Shown: positions 1 through 5,675 of the stretch, in pieces
Position numbering within the stretch: the stretch's first letter is position 1
Layout of the letters: each line of letters opens with the position of its first letter
Assembly (NCBI GenBank): GCA_003506795.1
Contig: DNYO01000194.1
Span: 1 to 6,266, forward strand
DNA from: Deltaproteobacteria bacterium
GTDB lineage: Bacteria; Desulfobacterota; Syntrophorhabdia; Syntrophorhabdales; Syntrophorhabdaceae
Length of the DNA: 6,266 nt
Direction: 5' to 3'
The notes under the pieces: model-generated
Database searches by the model: none
Seen by the model: only the letters and a program-made list of their open reading frames with translations
What the model was told of the DNA's origin: nothing
Position numbers and translations under genes: made by a program

Positions 1-1
1 A

Positions 2-94
2 GACTTCAGCGAGCCGAAGATCGGCATGGACGTCACAGTACGGCCCCTCAAGTATGATGATGGCCAGATTACGTTCGAAATAGCTAAGGCGTAA
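2..94 (+). CDS. C-terminal end of an unidentified protein (possibly DUF35 OB-fold type)
   Basis: This is the 3' end of a gene that begins left of the window. It gives 30 residues from DFSEPKIGMDV to EIAKA, then TAA. The frame is open to the window edge and is followed directly by a strong terminator, which supports it as a real gene end. The pattern KIGMDVTVRPLKYDDGQITFE resembles the last strands of DUF35-type OB-fold proteins, which accompany thiolase or acyl-CoA enzymes and often end with a K(I/V)GM-V-V block. This is a weak resemblance over a short stretch, so the function is a guess. Confidence 0.55.
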   Translation, partial: DFSEPKIGMDVTVRPLKYDDGQITFEIAKA

Positions 95-104
95 AGAAAG
101 AGAT

Positions 105-146
105 GCAATCAAAAAAGGCCGCCTTCGGGCGGCCTTTTTTGATTGC
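105..146. terminator. Strong bidirectional-looking intrinsic terminator
   Basis: A perfect inverted repeat has 19-bp arms (105-123 and 128-146) around a TTCG loop closed by C-G, the very stable cUUCGg tetraloop. The core is GGCCGCC/GGCGGCC, flanked by A6 on the left and T6 on the right. Transcripts from either strand therefore end in a GC stem followed by U6. It lies 10 nt after the stop of the upstream gene and separates it from the HD-domain gene at 200. Confidence 0.93.
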
Positions 147-150
147 CAGG

Positions 151-178
151 TAATGGGTAATGGGTTATAGGTAATGGG
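151..178. repeat. Tandem heptamer repeat, four units of TAATGGG type
   Basis: Four consecutive 7-bp units run TAATGGG, TAATGGG, TTATAGG, TAATGGG; the third differs at two positions. The array lies between the terminator and the ribosome binding site of the HD-domain gene. Short intergenic heptamer arrays are known in cyanobacteria as STRR sequences and occur in other bacteria. Whether this one has any role, such as affecting the transcript leader, cannot be told from the sequence. Confidence 0.75.
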
Positions 179-199
179 GGCGCAAGGGGGAAATAGTTC

Positions 200-1381
200 A
201 TGACCAAATCCTTTATTCTCGAGATATTCAGCGCCGCCGCGATGCAGCGGTGGAACGACAAGATACGTCCCGTGGAACTCAAGGAGCTTGACAAGCAGGC
301 CCACAAGATGACCATAGCCTATTTCCTCGGGAAATTCGAAGAATCGGAAAAGGGGTTCGACTGGCTTGAAATTATCGAAGGCGGGCTCTTCGAGTTCCTG
401 GAGCGCCTCGTTATAACGGACCTGAAGCCCCAGATATTCAACAGGATCAAGGAAGACAGAAAGAAATATGAGGAATTGACAAGGTGGGTATATAAAAAGC
501 TGGAACCCGTTATATCCCCTCTGGGCGCTGACTTTCTCCAGAGGTTCAAAAATTATTTCTCCGGTACCGATACCACCATCAACCAGAGGATCATCAACGC
601 GGCCCATTTCTATGCCACCCGATGGGAATTTGACATTATCGAAAGGGCCAATCCGACGGGCTATGAGATCCCGGACATAAAGAATTTCCTGCAGCAAAAG
701 CAGGAGCGCTACTATGACCTTGCCGGGATCCAGCAGCTTGCCCTCTATGAGAAATACCGGAACTTCCTCGATCTTTGCGGACAGCTGCGTTTCCAGTATC
801 GCTGGAGCCATCTCAACATGATACCCCGCACGTCGGTGCTGGGCCACATGCTCATCGTTGCCGTCCTCTCCTACCTCTTCTCTCTGCAGATAGGAGCCTG
901 TCCGAAACGCTGTTTCAATAATTACTTCACAGGCCTTTTCCATGATCTGCCCGAGGTCCTTACCCGGGACATCATATCCCCCGTGAAGCGCTCCATCGAA
1001 GGCCTTGACTCCCTCATCAAGGCCTATGAGAAGGAACAAATGGACAAGGAGGTGTTCAATCTCATCCCCGCCTCCTGGCACAGTCAGATGAAGACCTTCA
1101 CGGAGGACGAATTCACGAGCATTGTCACCCTTGAGGACCAGGTCATCAGGACTGACACCGAAACCATATCCCGCAAGTATAACCAGGGTCACTTCAATCC
1201 CCGCGACGGGGCCATGATCAAGGCTGTCGACGACCTGACGGCCTATGTCGAGACGTATTGCTCCATGGAAAACGGTGTAAGATCGCCGGACCTTGCGGAA
1301 GCCCGGCGATCGATCAGTGAAAAATACAGGGACACTGTTATCGGAGGTATACAATTCCCCGCCCTTTTCGCTCAATTCTAA
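200..1381 (+). CDS. HD-domain protein with duplicated YfbR-like fold, probable 5'-deoxynucleotidase
   Basis: Encodes 393 residues. The C-terminal half carries the YfbR (COG1896) signature: R201-W202, P209-R210-T211, H216, the H248-D249 pair in GLFHDLPEVLTRDIISPVK, E252, D257 and a downstream Asp (D344 or D345 in IKAVDDLTAY). In YfbR such residues bind a divalent metal and hydrolyse deoxynucleoside 5'-monophosphates, so a cytosolic nucleotide-pool role is inferred. The protein is about twice YfbR length. The N-terminal half repeats the layout (R17-W18, H35, GLF at 62-64, D74, H136), but HD is replaced by E65-F66 and the late Asp by His, so it looks like an inactive copy. The ATG at 200 is preceded by AAGGGGG at 184-190. 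No signal peptide is visible. The gene appears to stand alone between a terminator and the cytochrome promoter. The exact substrate is unknown. Confidence 0.85.
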   Translation: MTKSFILEIFSAAAMQRWNDKIRPVELKELDKQAHKMTIAYFLGKFEESEKGFDWLEIIEGGLFEFLERLVITDLKPQIFNRIKEDRKKYEELTRWVYKKLEPVISPLGADFLQRFKNYFSGTDTTINQRIINAAHFYATRWEFDIIERANPTGYEIPDIKNFLQQKQERYYDLAGIQQLALYEKYRNFLDLCGQLRFQYRWSHLNMIPRTSVLGHMLIVAVLSYLFSLQIGACPKRCFNNYFTGLFHDLPEVLTRDIISPVKRSIEGLDSLIKAYEKEQMDKEVFNLIPASWHSQMKTFTEDEFTSIVTLEDQVIRTDTETISRKYNQGHFNPRDGAMIKAVDDLTAYVETYCSMENGVRSPDLAEARRSISEKYRDTVIGGIQFPALFAQF

Positions 1382-1427
1382 ACCGTTTGATATCAGGCGT
1401 TCCCGCATGTATGACGCATGGAGCGGC

Positions 1428-1456
1428 TTGACAAAGGCCGTGCGGACTACTACCAT
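1428..1456 (+). promoter_or_regulatory. Predicted sigma-70 promoter of the multihaem cytochrome gene
   Basis: A perfect -35 TTGACA (1428-1433) is followed by a 17-bp spacer and TACCAT (1451-1456), which matches the TATAAT consensus at four of six positions. The expected transcription start near 1463 leaves a short leader before the ATG at 1474. A T8 tract spans 1456-1463. No operator could be recognised. Confidence 0.55.
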
Positions 1457-1473
1457 TTTTTTTAAGAGCGTTC

Positions 1474-2739
1474 ATGAAAAAATACCTCTCCCGCATTTTG
1501 GTTCCGTCGTCCGCGATCGCATTTGCCCTTGCTATTTTCACAGGCCCCTGGCTCCTTCACCCTCTCGATGCCGTTGAAAGCGGGTGCGTTAGTTGTCATA
1601 CGAACGAAAGGATACTCAAAAGCCTTCACAGCCCGGTGAAGGTCGATATCTCGGAAGGAGTCGGGTGAGCGGGGGCTCCTCCGTCGGTGCCGGCGGAGTC
1701 TCAATACAAAAGCTATATGGTTGACCGGAAGCTCATCGATACGGACCCTCACTTCAGCGGGGGCTGCCCCTCCTGTCATCGAGGCAATGAAAAGGCGTCT
1801 TCCCGGGAGAAGGCCCATACGGGATTCGTAAAAAGACCATCAACGGATCCCGGGTTATGCGGGAAATGCCATGACGGGATCGCAAAAACATACAAGGATT
1901 CTCTCCACTTCACGACCGCCGGACTCAGACAGGGAGTATCCGGCAGGTTCTCGGCCAAGGAACAGAAAATATTCGATGAGAAGGTCTTTCAGCAGTCCTG
2001 CAGAAGCTGCCATGCCTCCTGCGGCGACTGCCACGTGATGTCCCCCAGCGTAGCCGGCGTGAGCACGGGACTTCTCAAAGGCCACCAATTCGTCGCCAGG
2101 GATGACACAAAGACCTGCGCCACGTGCCACGGGGGCCGGGTATACCCGGAATTCACGGGAGATTTCGGCGGCTCTGCCGATATCCATTACCAGAAAGGAA
2201 TGACCTGTCTCGATTGCCACAAGAAGGCCGAGTTCCATGGCACAGGAGTAGTTTACACATCGAAGACGGATGTAAAGGAGAAGCCGGCCTGTGCGAATTG
2301 CCATAAGCCGGGGAGCGAAAAGACTCAAAAGGCAAAGACGTCCCATGCACAGCACAAGGACAAGGTAAGCTGTTACGCCTGCCATGCGGGCGGTGTTTAT
2401 ACCCAGTGTACTGACTGCCATCTGGGAAAAGGAGCGACCCCCAAACCCGGATTCTTCCTGGGTTTGAATCCCAAAGACAAAAAGACCGTCACGACCCTGC
2501 GAATCACCCCCACGGTCCGGGACACCTTTGCGAGTGCCGGAATCGCGATGGAAAAATACGATTCCGTCCCCAATTACTGGGGCACACCTACCCATAACAT
2601 CAAGAAACGTACCGAACGGACCCGCTCATGCGAGGTCTGTCATGTTGAAAAGCAGGATTTCCTTACGAAAGAAACACTGATCAAGAACGGCTCCAGGGCG
2701 AACGAGCTTTTGCTTTACAACCCGAAACCTATCAAATAA
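1474..2739 (+). CDS. Exported undecahaem cytochrome c with in-frame TGA, candidate selenoprotein
   Basis: Reading through the TGA at 1666-1668 gives 421 residues, with codon 65 as Sec. Residues 1-33 form a basic and hydrophobic signal sequence or anchor (MKKYLSRILV then an Ala/Leu/Ile-rich stretch). Eleven CXXCH haem motifs follow, starting at C38, C98, C129, C176, C183, C215, C245, C273, C300, C312 and C386, so a periplasmic or outer-surface electron carrier is expected. I do not recognise a named family. Both halves share the same frame: the first has the export signal and haem 1, the second has ten haems but no export signal, so each alone would be a poor protein. A GTG at 1687 could start the second half, but it has no convincing ribosome binding site and lies inside the hairpin. 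Selenocysteine insertion is favoured by the hairpin geometry; a nonsense mutation or sequence error remains possible. The ATG at 1474 is preceded by AAGAG. Confidence 0.72.
1666..1668 (+). other. In-frame TGA, candidate selenocysteine codon 65
   Basis: The TGA falls between EGVG and AGAPPSVPAE in one continuous cytochrome frame, between the first haem motif (38-42) and the second (98-102). TGA also serves as a normal stop here, for example for imuB and the DUF6504-like gene, so a general code change is unlikely. If it encodes Sec, the residue lies in a Gly/Ala/Pro-rich linker and could be a redox-active or metal-binding site. No selA, selB, selC or selD lies in the window to confirm the capability. 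Confidence 0.6.
1679..1698 (+). promoter_or_regulatory. Candidate bacterial SECIS hairpin
   Basis: Eight base pairs join 1679-1686 to 1691-1698 (C-G, U-A, C-G, C-G, G-C, U-G, C-G, G-C) around loop GUGC; opening the top pair gives a six-base loop GGUGCC. The stem begins 10 nt after the TGA and the loop 18 nt after it. From memory, E. coli fdhF has an 11-nt spacer and a loop containing GGU that SelB recognises, so spacing and loop agree. An equivalent of the bulged U of fdhF is not evident; the U1684-G1693 wobble is the only irregularity. GC-rich coding DNA can form such stems by chance. Confidence 0.55.
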
Positions 2740-2754
2740 TCACAGGAGATAAGG

Positions 2755-2805
2755 ATGTACCCACCGCGCCTGACAAGGCTCCGCGGCAGGGACACGTCAC
2801 CTTGA
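2755..2805 (+). other. Possible 16-codon mini-ORF after the cytochrome gene
   Basis: An ATG at 2755 is preceded by a purine-rich AGGAGATAAGG (2744-2754) that could serve as a ribosome binding site, starting 15 nt after the cytochrome stop. The frame encodes MYPPRLTRLRGRDTSP and ends at TGA 2803-2805. It resembles nothing I know. It could be the truncated start of a lost gene, a leader peptide ahead of the superoxide dismutase gene, or chance. Confidence 0.2.
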
Positions 2806-2817
2806 ATCCCGCCCCTG

Positions 2818-2826
2818 TGATACAAT
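2818..2826 (+). promoter_or_regulatory. Possible extended -10 promoter for the superoxide dismutase gene
   Basis: TGATACAAT fits the extended -10 pattern TGnTATAAT with one mismatch. The nearest -35-like hexamer, TTGAAT at 2802-2807, is only 13 bp away, which is too short, so function would depend on the extended -10. It lies about 106 bp before the sodB start. The rest of the 2740-2931 gap shows no other gene or hairpin terminator. Confidence 0.35.
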
Positions 2827-2931
2827 TTACTTTGGCGGCAGGCGACTCGTCCTCTCCGTACATCAGGGAAATGAGATCAGCCGTACGACATTCAGACCCG
2901 AGACGCTTCAAAGCAACACAAGGAGGGATCC

Positions 2932-3681
2932 ATGTACAGCAACGAACAGGAAAATCACCAGGGAAAAACATCCGGCCGCGGCTGGAACATCGTAAAGATC
3001 TGCCTTCTCATGACAGCCTTGCCGGCATTTCTTGCCCTCGTTCTCGTGAACGGAGCGGCGCAGACCTCGACGTCCACCGCCGTGCCGGCCTTCAGAATAC
3101 CGGCCTTGCCTTACCCCCAGAATGCGTTGGAGCCTTATATATCCGCGCGGACCATGAGCTTTCACTATGGAAAACACCATCAGGCCTACGTCGATAATCT
3201 GAACAGACTGACGGCGGGGACTGCGTGGGCGGGACAAACCATCGAGAAGGTCATCATGGAAAGTACGGGAAAACCGGACGAGGCCGGCGTTTTCAACAAC
3301 GCCGCTCAGGTCTGGAACCACAACTTTTTCTGGCAATCCATGAAACCGGGCGGGGGAGGCAAACCCACCGGGCGCCTCCTCGAAGGGATCGAAAAATCCT
3401 TCGGCAGTTTCGATGAATTCAAGACGGCCTTCAAGGCCGCGGCCGTTTCGCAATTCGGAAGCGGCTGGGCATGGCTGATACAGGAAGGGGGCACACTGAA
3501 GATCATAAAAACGTCCAATGCCGATACCCCCCTCGCGCACGGGCAGACAGCCTTATTGACCTGTGACGTCTGGGAGCATGCCTACTATCTGGATTATCAG
3601 AACCGTCGTCCCGACTTCGTGCAGGCTTTTCTCGATCACCTGGTAAACTGGGAGTTCGCCGCATCACAAATGAAACCATAA
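2932..3681 (+). CDS. sodB: Exported Fe-type superoxide dismutase
   Basis: Encodes 249 residues. It converts superoxide to oxygen and hydrogen peroxide. The catalytic part (about 55-249) is a full-length Fe/Mn SOD: ALPYPQNALEPYIS, the FHYGKHHQAYV block with ligand H78, FNNAAQVWNH with H130, and DVWEHAYYLDY with D212 and H216. Q126 in FNNAAQVWNH is the Gln position typical of the iron form. Cytosolic SodB starts near residue 57; here a 19-residue hydrophilic leader and a hydrophobic segment (about 20-43, ICLLMTALPAFLALVLV) precede it, so the enzyme is probably periplasmic or membrane-anchored. A cleavage site near GAAQ (41-44) is plausible. There is no twin-arginine motif. AAGGAGGG at 2920-2927 sits just before the ATG and fixes the start. 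It lies after an exported cytochrome and converges with lexA. Confidence 0.93.
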   Translation: MYSNEQENHQGKTSGRGWNIVKICLLMTALPAFLALVLVNGAAQTSTSTAVPAFRIPALPYPQNALEPYISARTMSFHYGKHHQAYVDNLNRLTAGTAWAGQTIEKVIMESTGKPDEAGVFNNAAQVWNHNFFWQSMKPGGGGKPTGRLLEGIEKSFGSFDEFKTAFKAAAVSQFGSGWAWLIQEGGTLKIIKTSNADTPLAHGQTALLTCDVWEHAYYLDYQNRRPDFVQAFLDHLVNWEFAASQMKP

Positions 3682-3705
3682 AAAGACATTATCAGGTTTT
3701 TGGAC

Positions 3706-3726
3706 GTTAAACTTGAAACATGAAAC
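3706..3726. repeat. Three tandem degenerate heptamers of the nTkAAAC type
   Basis: GTTAAAC, TTGAAAC and ATGAAAC lie end to end in the 51-bp gap between the convergent sodB and lexA stops. The 11-mer GAAACATTCTT that begins in the last unit (3722-3732) recurs at 4429-4439, on the other side of lexA. No GC-rich terminator hairpin is visible in this gap. The arrangement resembles the heptamer array at 151-178 in style but not in sequence. Confidence 0.45.
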
Positions 3727-3732
3727 ATTCTT

Positions 3733-4362
3733 TTATGGATTCATGCGAAGTACGGCTACTACCCTTCCCTGAAACCTGACATTGGCGGCATCGTGGTACA
3801 TGGGAAGCATGTAGGGGTTACAGGGCTGGAGCCTGACCCTGTCTTTCTCGAAAAAGACCTTCTTGAGGGTGACCTCCTGCTCGTTCTCAAGCCAGCATGC
3901 CGCCACGTCGCCGTTTTTTATAGTGTCGGCCTGTTCCATGACCACAATGTCCGAATCGGCTATCATAGCGTCCACCATGGAGTTCCCCCTGACCCGAAGG
4001 GCAAAGAGGTCCTTTCTGCCCTTCATGATCTCCCGGGGCACATCGATCATCCTTTCCGCCTCAGAACTCCATTTATCCACTGACGGGACCCCTATGGGCT
4101 GACCGGCCGCTATAACACCGAGGAGGGGCACCTCTGCCGCCTGACCCGTCTCGCCGACAACCCCGACACTTCTGGACCTGTCTTTGTCCTTTGTAATGAA
4201 ACCGGTTTGTTGAAGCTGATCCAGGTGGTATTGCACGACAGATGGGCTCTTTATCCCGCAATGACGGGCCACCTCCCGCACGGAGGGTGAATAGCCATTG
4301 TCCCGCCGGAATGTTCTGATAAACTCGAGTATGCTTTCCCTGGTATTCGTCTTCCTCGGCAT
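3733..4362 (-). CDS. lexA: LexA repressor, SOS regulator and self-cleaving protease
   Basis: Encodes 209 residues, normal LexA length. The N-terminal winged helix (about 1-65) has NGYSPSVREVARHCGIKSPS, with recognition helix SPSVVQYHLDQL (39-50). The C-terminal S24 peptidase domain shows the cleavage site A86-G87 in VIAAGQPI, the nucleophile S128 in RGNSM and the general base K167 in EVTLKKV. RecA filaments formed on damaged DNA would induce self-cleavage and derepress SOS genes. The recognition helix is closer to Gram-positive LexA (SPSTVHHHL type) than to E. coli (SPNAAEEHL), in keeping with the GAAC-containing operators found next to it. The start is set by GGGAGGG at 4366-4372. The gene is divergent from imuB, and operator 1 lies 12 bp before its start codon, so it should repress itself. 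Confidence 0.97.
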   Translation of the reverse strand: MPRKTNTRESILEFIRTFRRDNGYSPSVREVARHCGIKSPSVVQYHLDQLQQTGFITKDKDRSRSVGVVGETGQAAEVPLLGVIAAGQPIGVPSVDKWSSEAERMIDVPREIMKGRKDLFALRVRGNSMVDAMIADSDIVVMEQADTIKNGDVAACWLENEQEVTLKKVFFEKDRVRLQPCNPYMLPMYHDAANVRFQGRVVAVLRMNP

Positions 4363-4374
4363 CGTCCCTCCCTT

Positions 4375-4390
4375 TAGAACAAGTGTACTA
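4375..4390 (-). promoter_or_regulatory. LexA operator (SOS box) of lexA
   Basis: On the lexA coding strand the site reads TAGTACACTTGTTCTA. The palindrome TAGnACAnnTGTnCTA fails only at the two centre bases and one symmetric pair. It overlaps a -10-like TACACT (4382-4387, minus strand) and ends just before the lexA ribosome binding site, so bound LexA would block transcription. It agrees at 14 of 16 positions with the box before imuB, including the same asymmetric pair. Confidence 0.85.
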
Positions 4391-4410
4391 CGGGGAAGAA
4401 GGAAACAAAA
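4382..4410 (-). promoter_or_regulatory. Predicted lexA promoter
   Basis: On the minus strand a weak -35 TTTTGT (4405-4410) is followed by a 17-bp spacer and -10 TACACT (4382-4387, four of six consensus bases). The expected start near 4375 leaves a leader of about 12 nt containing the GGGAGGG ribosome binding site. The -10 lies inside the LexA operator. The -35 is poor, so its exact placement is uncertain. Confidence 0.4.
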
Positions 4411-4428
4411 GAAAAAAGTCCCGAACCC

Positions 4429-4439
4429 GAAACATTCTT
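4429..4439. repeat. Second copy of GAAACATTCTT, in direct repeat across lexA
   Basis: This 11-mer is identical to 3722-3732 and in the same orientation. The two copies flank lexA and its promoter, about 700 bp apart. The stretch just before it (CCCGAAC, CCGAAAC at 4420-4433) again looks like degenerate heptamers. It may be the remnant of a dispersed intergenic repeat. Confidence 0.35.
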
Positions 4440-4449
4440 CAAAAACTTC

Positions 4450-4478
4450 TTGCTTACCTAGTACATATGTTCTACTAT
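4450..4478 (+). promoter_or_regulatory. Predicted SOS promoter of the imuB operon
   Basis: A -35 TTGCTT (4450-4455) is followed by a 17-bp spacer and -10 TACTAT (4473-4478, four of six consensus bases). The SOS box fills the spacer and touches the -10. The expected transcription start, about seven bases after the -10, falls on or next to the A of the ATG at 4485, so the mRNA may be leaderless. Confidence 0.5.
4459..4474 (+). promoter_or_regulatory. LexA operator (SOS box) of the imuB-dnaE2 operon
   Basis: The site reads TAGTACATATGTTCTA, a palindrome except for one symmetric pair (positions 4 and 13). Read on the other strand it contains GAACATATGTAC, one base from the GAACATATGTTC core of the Bacillus-type SOS box. 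It has the same orientation relative to imuB as the first box has to lexA. Two such sites in a 122-bp intergenic region facing SOS genes make chance unlikely. Confidence 0.88.
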
Positions 4479-4484
4479 ATCTTT

Positions 4485-5675
4485 ATGAGAGTGGCCTGTG
4501 TTCATATCCCTCATTTTTATCTCCAGATCGAATATCTTAAGGACCCCGATCTCAGGAACAGACCTGTTGTAGTCGTCGGTATGCCGCAGGAGCAAGGTTT
4601 TGTGTTGGATTGTTCCGAAGACCTTGCTCAAAGGGGGGTTGTACCATTAATGCCCCTCAAGGAAGCATACCATCTTTGCTACGATGCCGTCCCCGTCCTT
4701 GCGCAAAGAAGGGAGTATGCTCTCCTCTGGGAAGAGGCCCTGTCTTCCATCGCGGCGATAACCCTGCGCATGGAGCCTAAAGAGACGGGCACGGTCTTTC
4801 TCGATATCACCCGGCTCCCCGGTATGTATAAAAGCGAAGAGCAGGTTGCCTCGGCCCTCGAACGCACGATATCGGACCGGTTTCACCTTCACGTGAAAGC
4901 GGGCGTCGGGAATTCCCGGTTCATGGCCTTTGAGGCCGCGCTTTGTGCCGTAAACGGCGTGCTTGTCATCCCTTCCGGTATGGAAAAGACATTTCTCTCC
5001 CCTTTGGGCATCGCCCGCCTGCCCGTCACTGACGATGTCCGCCAGAGGCTCTGCCTCCTTGGCCTCAATTCACTGGGGCAGATAGGCGCCTTCACGCTTG
5101 GCGCCCTCACATCCCAGTTCGGCGCCGCGGGCAAAGAGCTGTGGGAGATCTCGAACGGTGTCGGAGAGCGCGGCAGAATCCCCTGCGCCTTCTCCATAAC
5201 CGATATAGACCGGGAATTGGTCTGCGATGAACCGGTCTATTCACGGCAGGAGATCAAGGCGGCCCTTCTCGAGCTTCTCGATGGACTCTGCCTTGAGCTT
5301 GAAGAACTGGGCAAGGCGTGCCGTACCATAAAGCTTGTATTCGACCTGCAGAACAGGACCTTTTTCGAGAAGCAGTTTTTCATGCATGCACCCACGGCCC
5401 ACAAGGAAGAGATGCTGCGGAGGATCATGGCAGCCCTGGAGAGGGTTGAACTCGCAAGTCCCATACGGATAATGAGCATACGAGCCGGTGCCCTTGTGAA
5501 CTACGGCGGCAGGCAGGAAAAACTCTTCCGGTCGCGCACCGGCCTTGAAAAAGGCATGAAGGACGTCAGCGGATTCCTGAAGACGAAATACGGCGCCATG
5601 CCCCTCGCCCGTGCCGTCAGGAAGGACAGCGGCGCCCTTCTGCCCGATGACAGGTTCATCTTTGTCGAACCATGA
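4485..5675 (+). CDS. imuB: ImuB, catalytically inactive Y-family polymerase of the SOS mutasome
   Basis: Encodes 396 residues with Y-family (UmuC/DinB) architecture. Palm motifs are present but stripped of catalytic acids: the first motif reads VACVHIPHFYLQIE where active enzymes have an Asp, and the second reads KETGTVFLDITR (99-110) where active DinB has SIDEAYLDVT, so the Asp-Glu pair is Gly-Thr. This is the hallmark of ImuB, an adaptor that brings DnaE2 to the sliding clamp. Q344-E-K-L-F348 fits the QxxLF beta-clamp motif. VKAGVGNSRFMAFEAA (137-152) is the usual Y-family block. A longer frame back to 4383 exists, but it would translate through the SOS box, and homology starts at MRVACVHIP, so 4485 is chosen. 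No Shine-Dalgarno precedes 4485 or the alternative ATG at 4467. The stop overlaps the next start (ATGA), implying coupled translation. Confidence 0.9.
   Translation: MRVACVHIPHFYLQIEYLKDPDLRNRPVVVVGMPQEQGFVLDCSEDLAQRGVVPLMPLKEAYHLCYDAVPVLAQRREYALLWEEALSSIAAITLRMEPKETGTVFLDITRLPGMYKSEEQVASALERTISDRFHLHVKAGVGNSRFMAFEAALCAVNGVLVIPSGMEKTFLSPLGIARLPVTDDVRQRLCLLGLNSLGQIGAFTLGALTSQFGAAGKELWEISNGVGERGRIPCAFSITDIDRELVCDEPVYSRQEIKAALLELLDGLCLELEELGKACRTIKLVFDLQNRTFFEKQFFMHAPTAHKEEMLRRIMAALERVELASPIRIMSIRAGALVNYGGRQEKLFRSRTGLEKGMKDVSGFLKTKYGAMPLARAVRKDSGALLPDDRFIFVEP

Noticed and set aside
1281..1311. Inverted repeat GATCGCCGG/CCGGCGATC as a terminator
   Set aside because: It lies inside the HD-domain coding region, 70 bp before the stop, and has no T tract after it.
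1382..1473. Terminator or small gene between the HD gene and the cytochrome
   Set aside because: Apart from the promoter and the T8 run, which has no preceding stem, no structure or coding signal was seen.
1855..2595. Minus-strand 246-codon ORF opposite the cytochrome
   Set aside because: It is a shadow frame: the plus strand holds the regular CXXCH motifs, and the minus-strand translation resembles no known protein.
1687..2739. Separate ten-haem cytochrome gene starting at GTG 1687
   Set aside because: It would lack any signal peptide, has no good ribosome binding site and continues the frame of the preceding short ORF, so one gene with a recoded or mutated TGA is more likely.
2908..3540. 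Minus-strand 210-codon ORF opposite sodB
   Set aside because: The plus strand is unmistakably Fe-SOD with all metal ligands; the antisense frame has no recognisable features.
3680..3702. A5/T5 symmetry between sodB and lexA as a bidirectional terminator
   Set aside because: The arms are only A/T runs around an unpaired AT-rich centre, with no GC stem.
4383..4484. N-terminal extension of ImuB from ATG 4383
   Set aside because: The extension overlaps both the SOS box and predicted promoter, encodes a Lys/Arg-rich stretch without family resemblance, and the Y-family homology begins at 4485.
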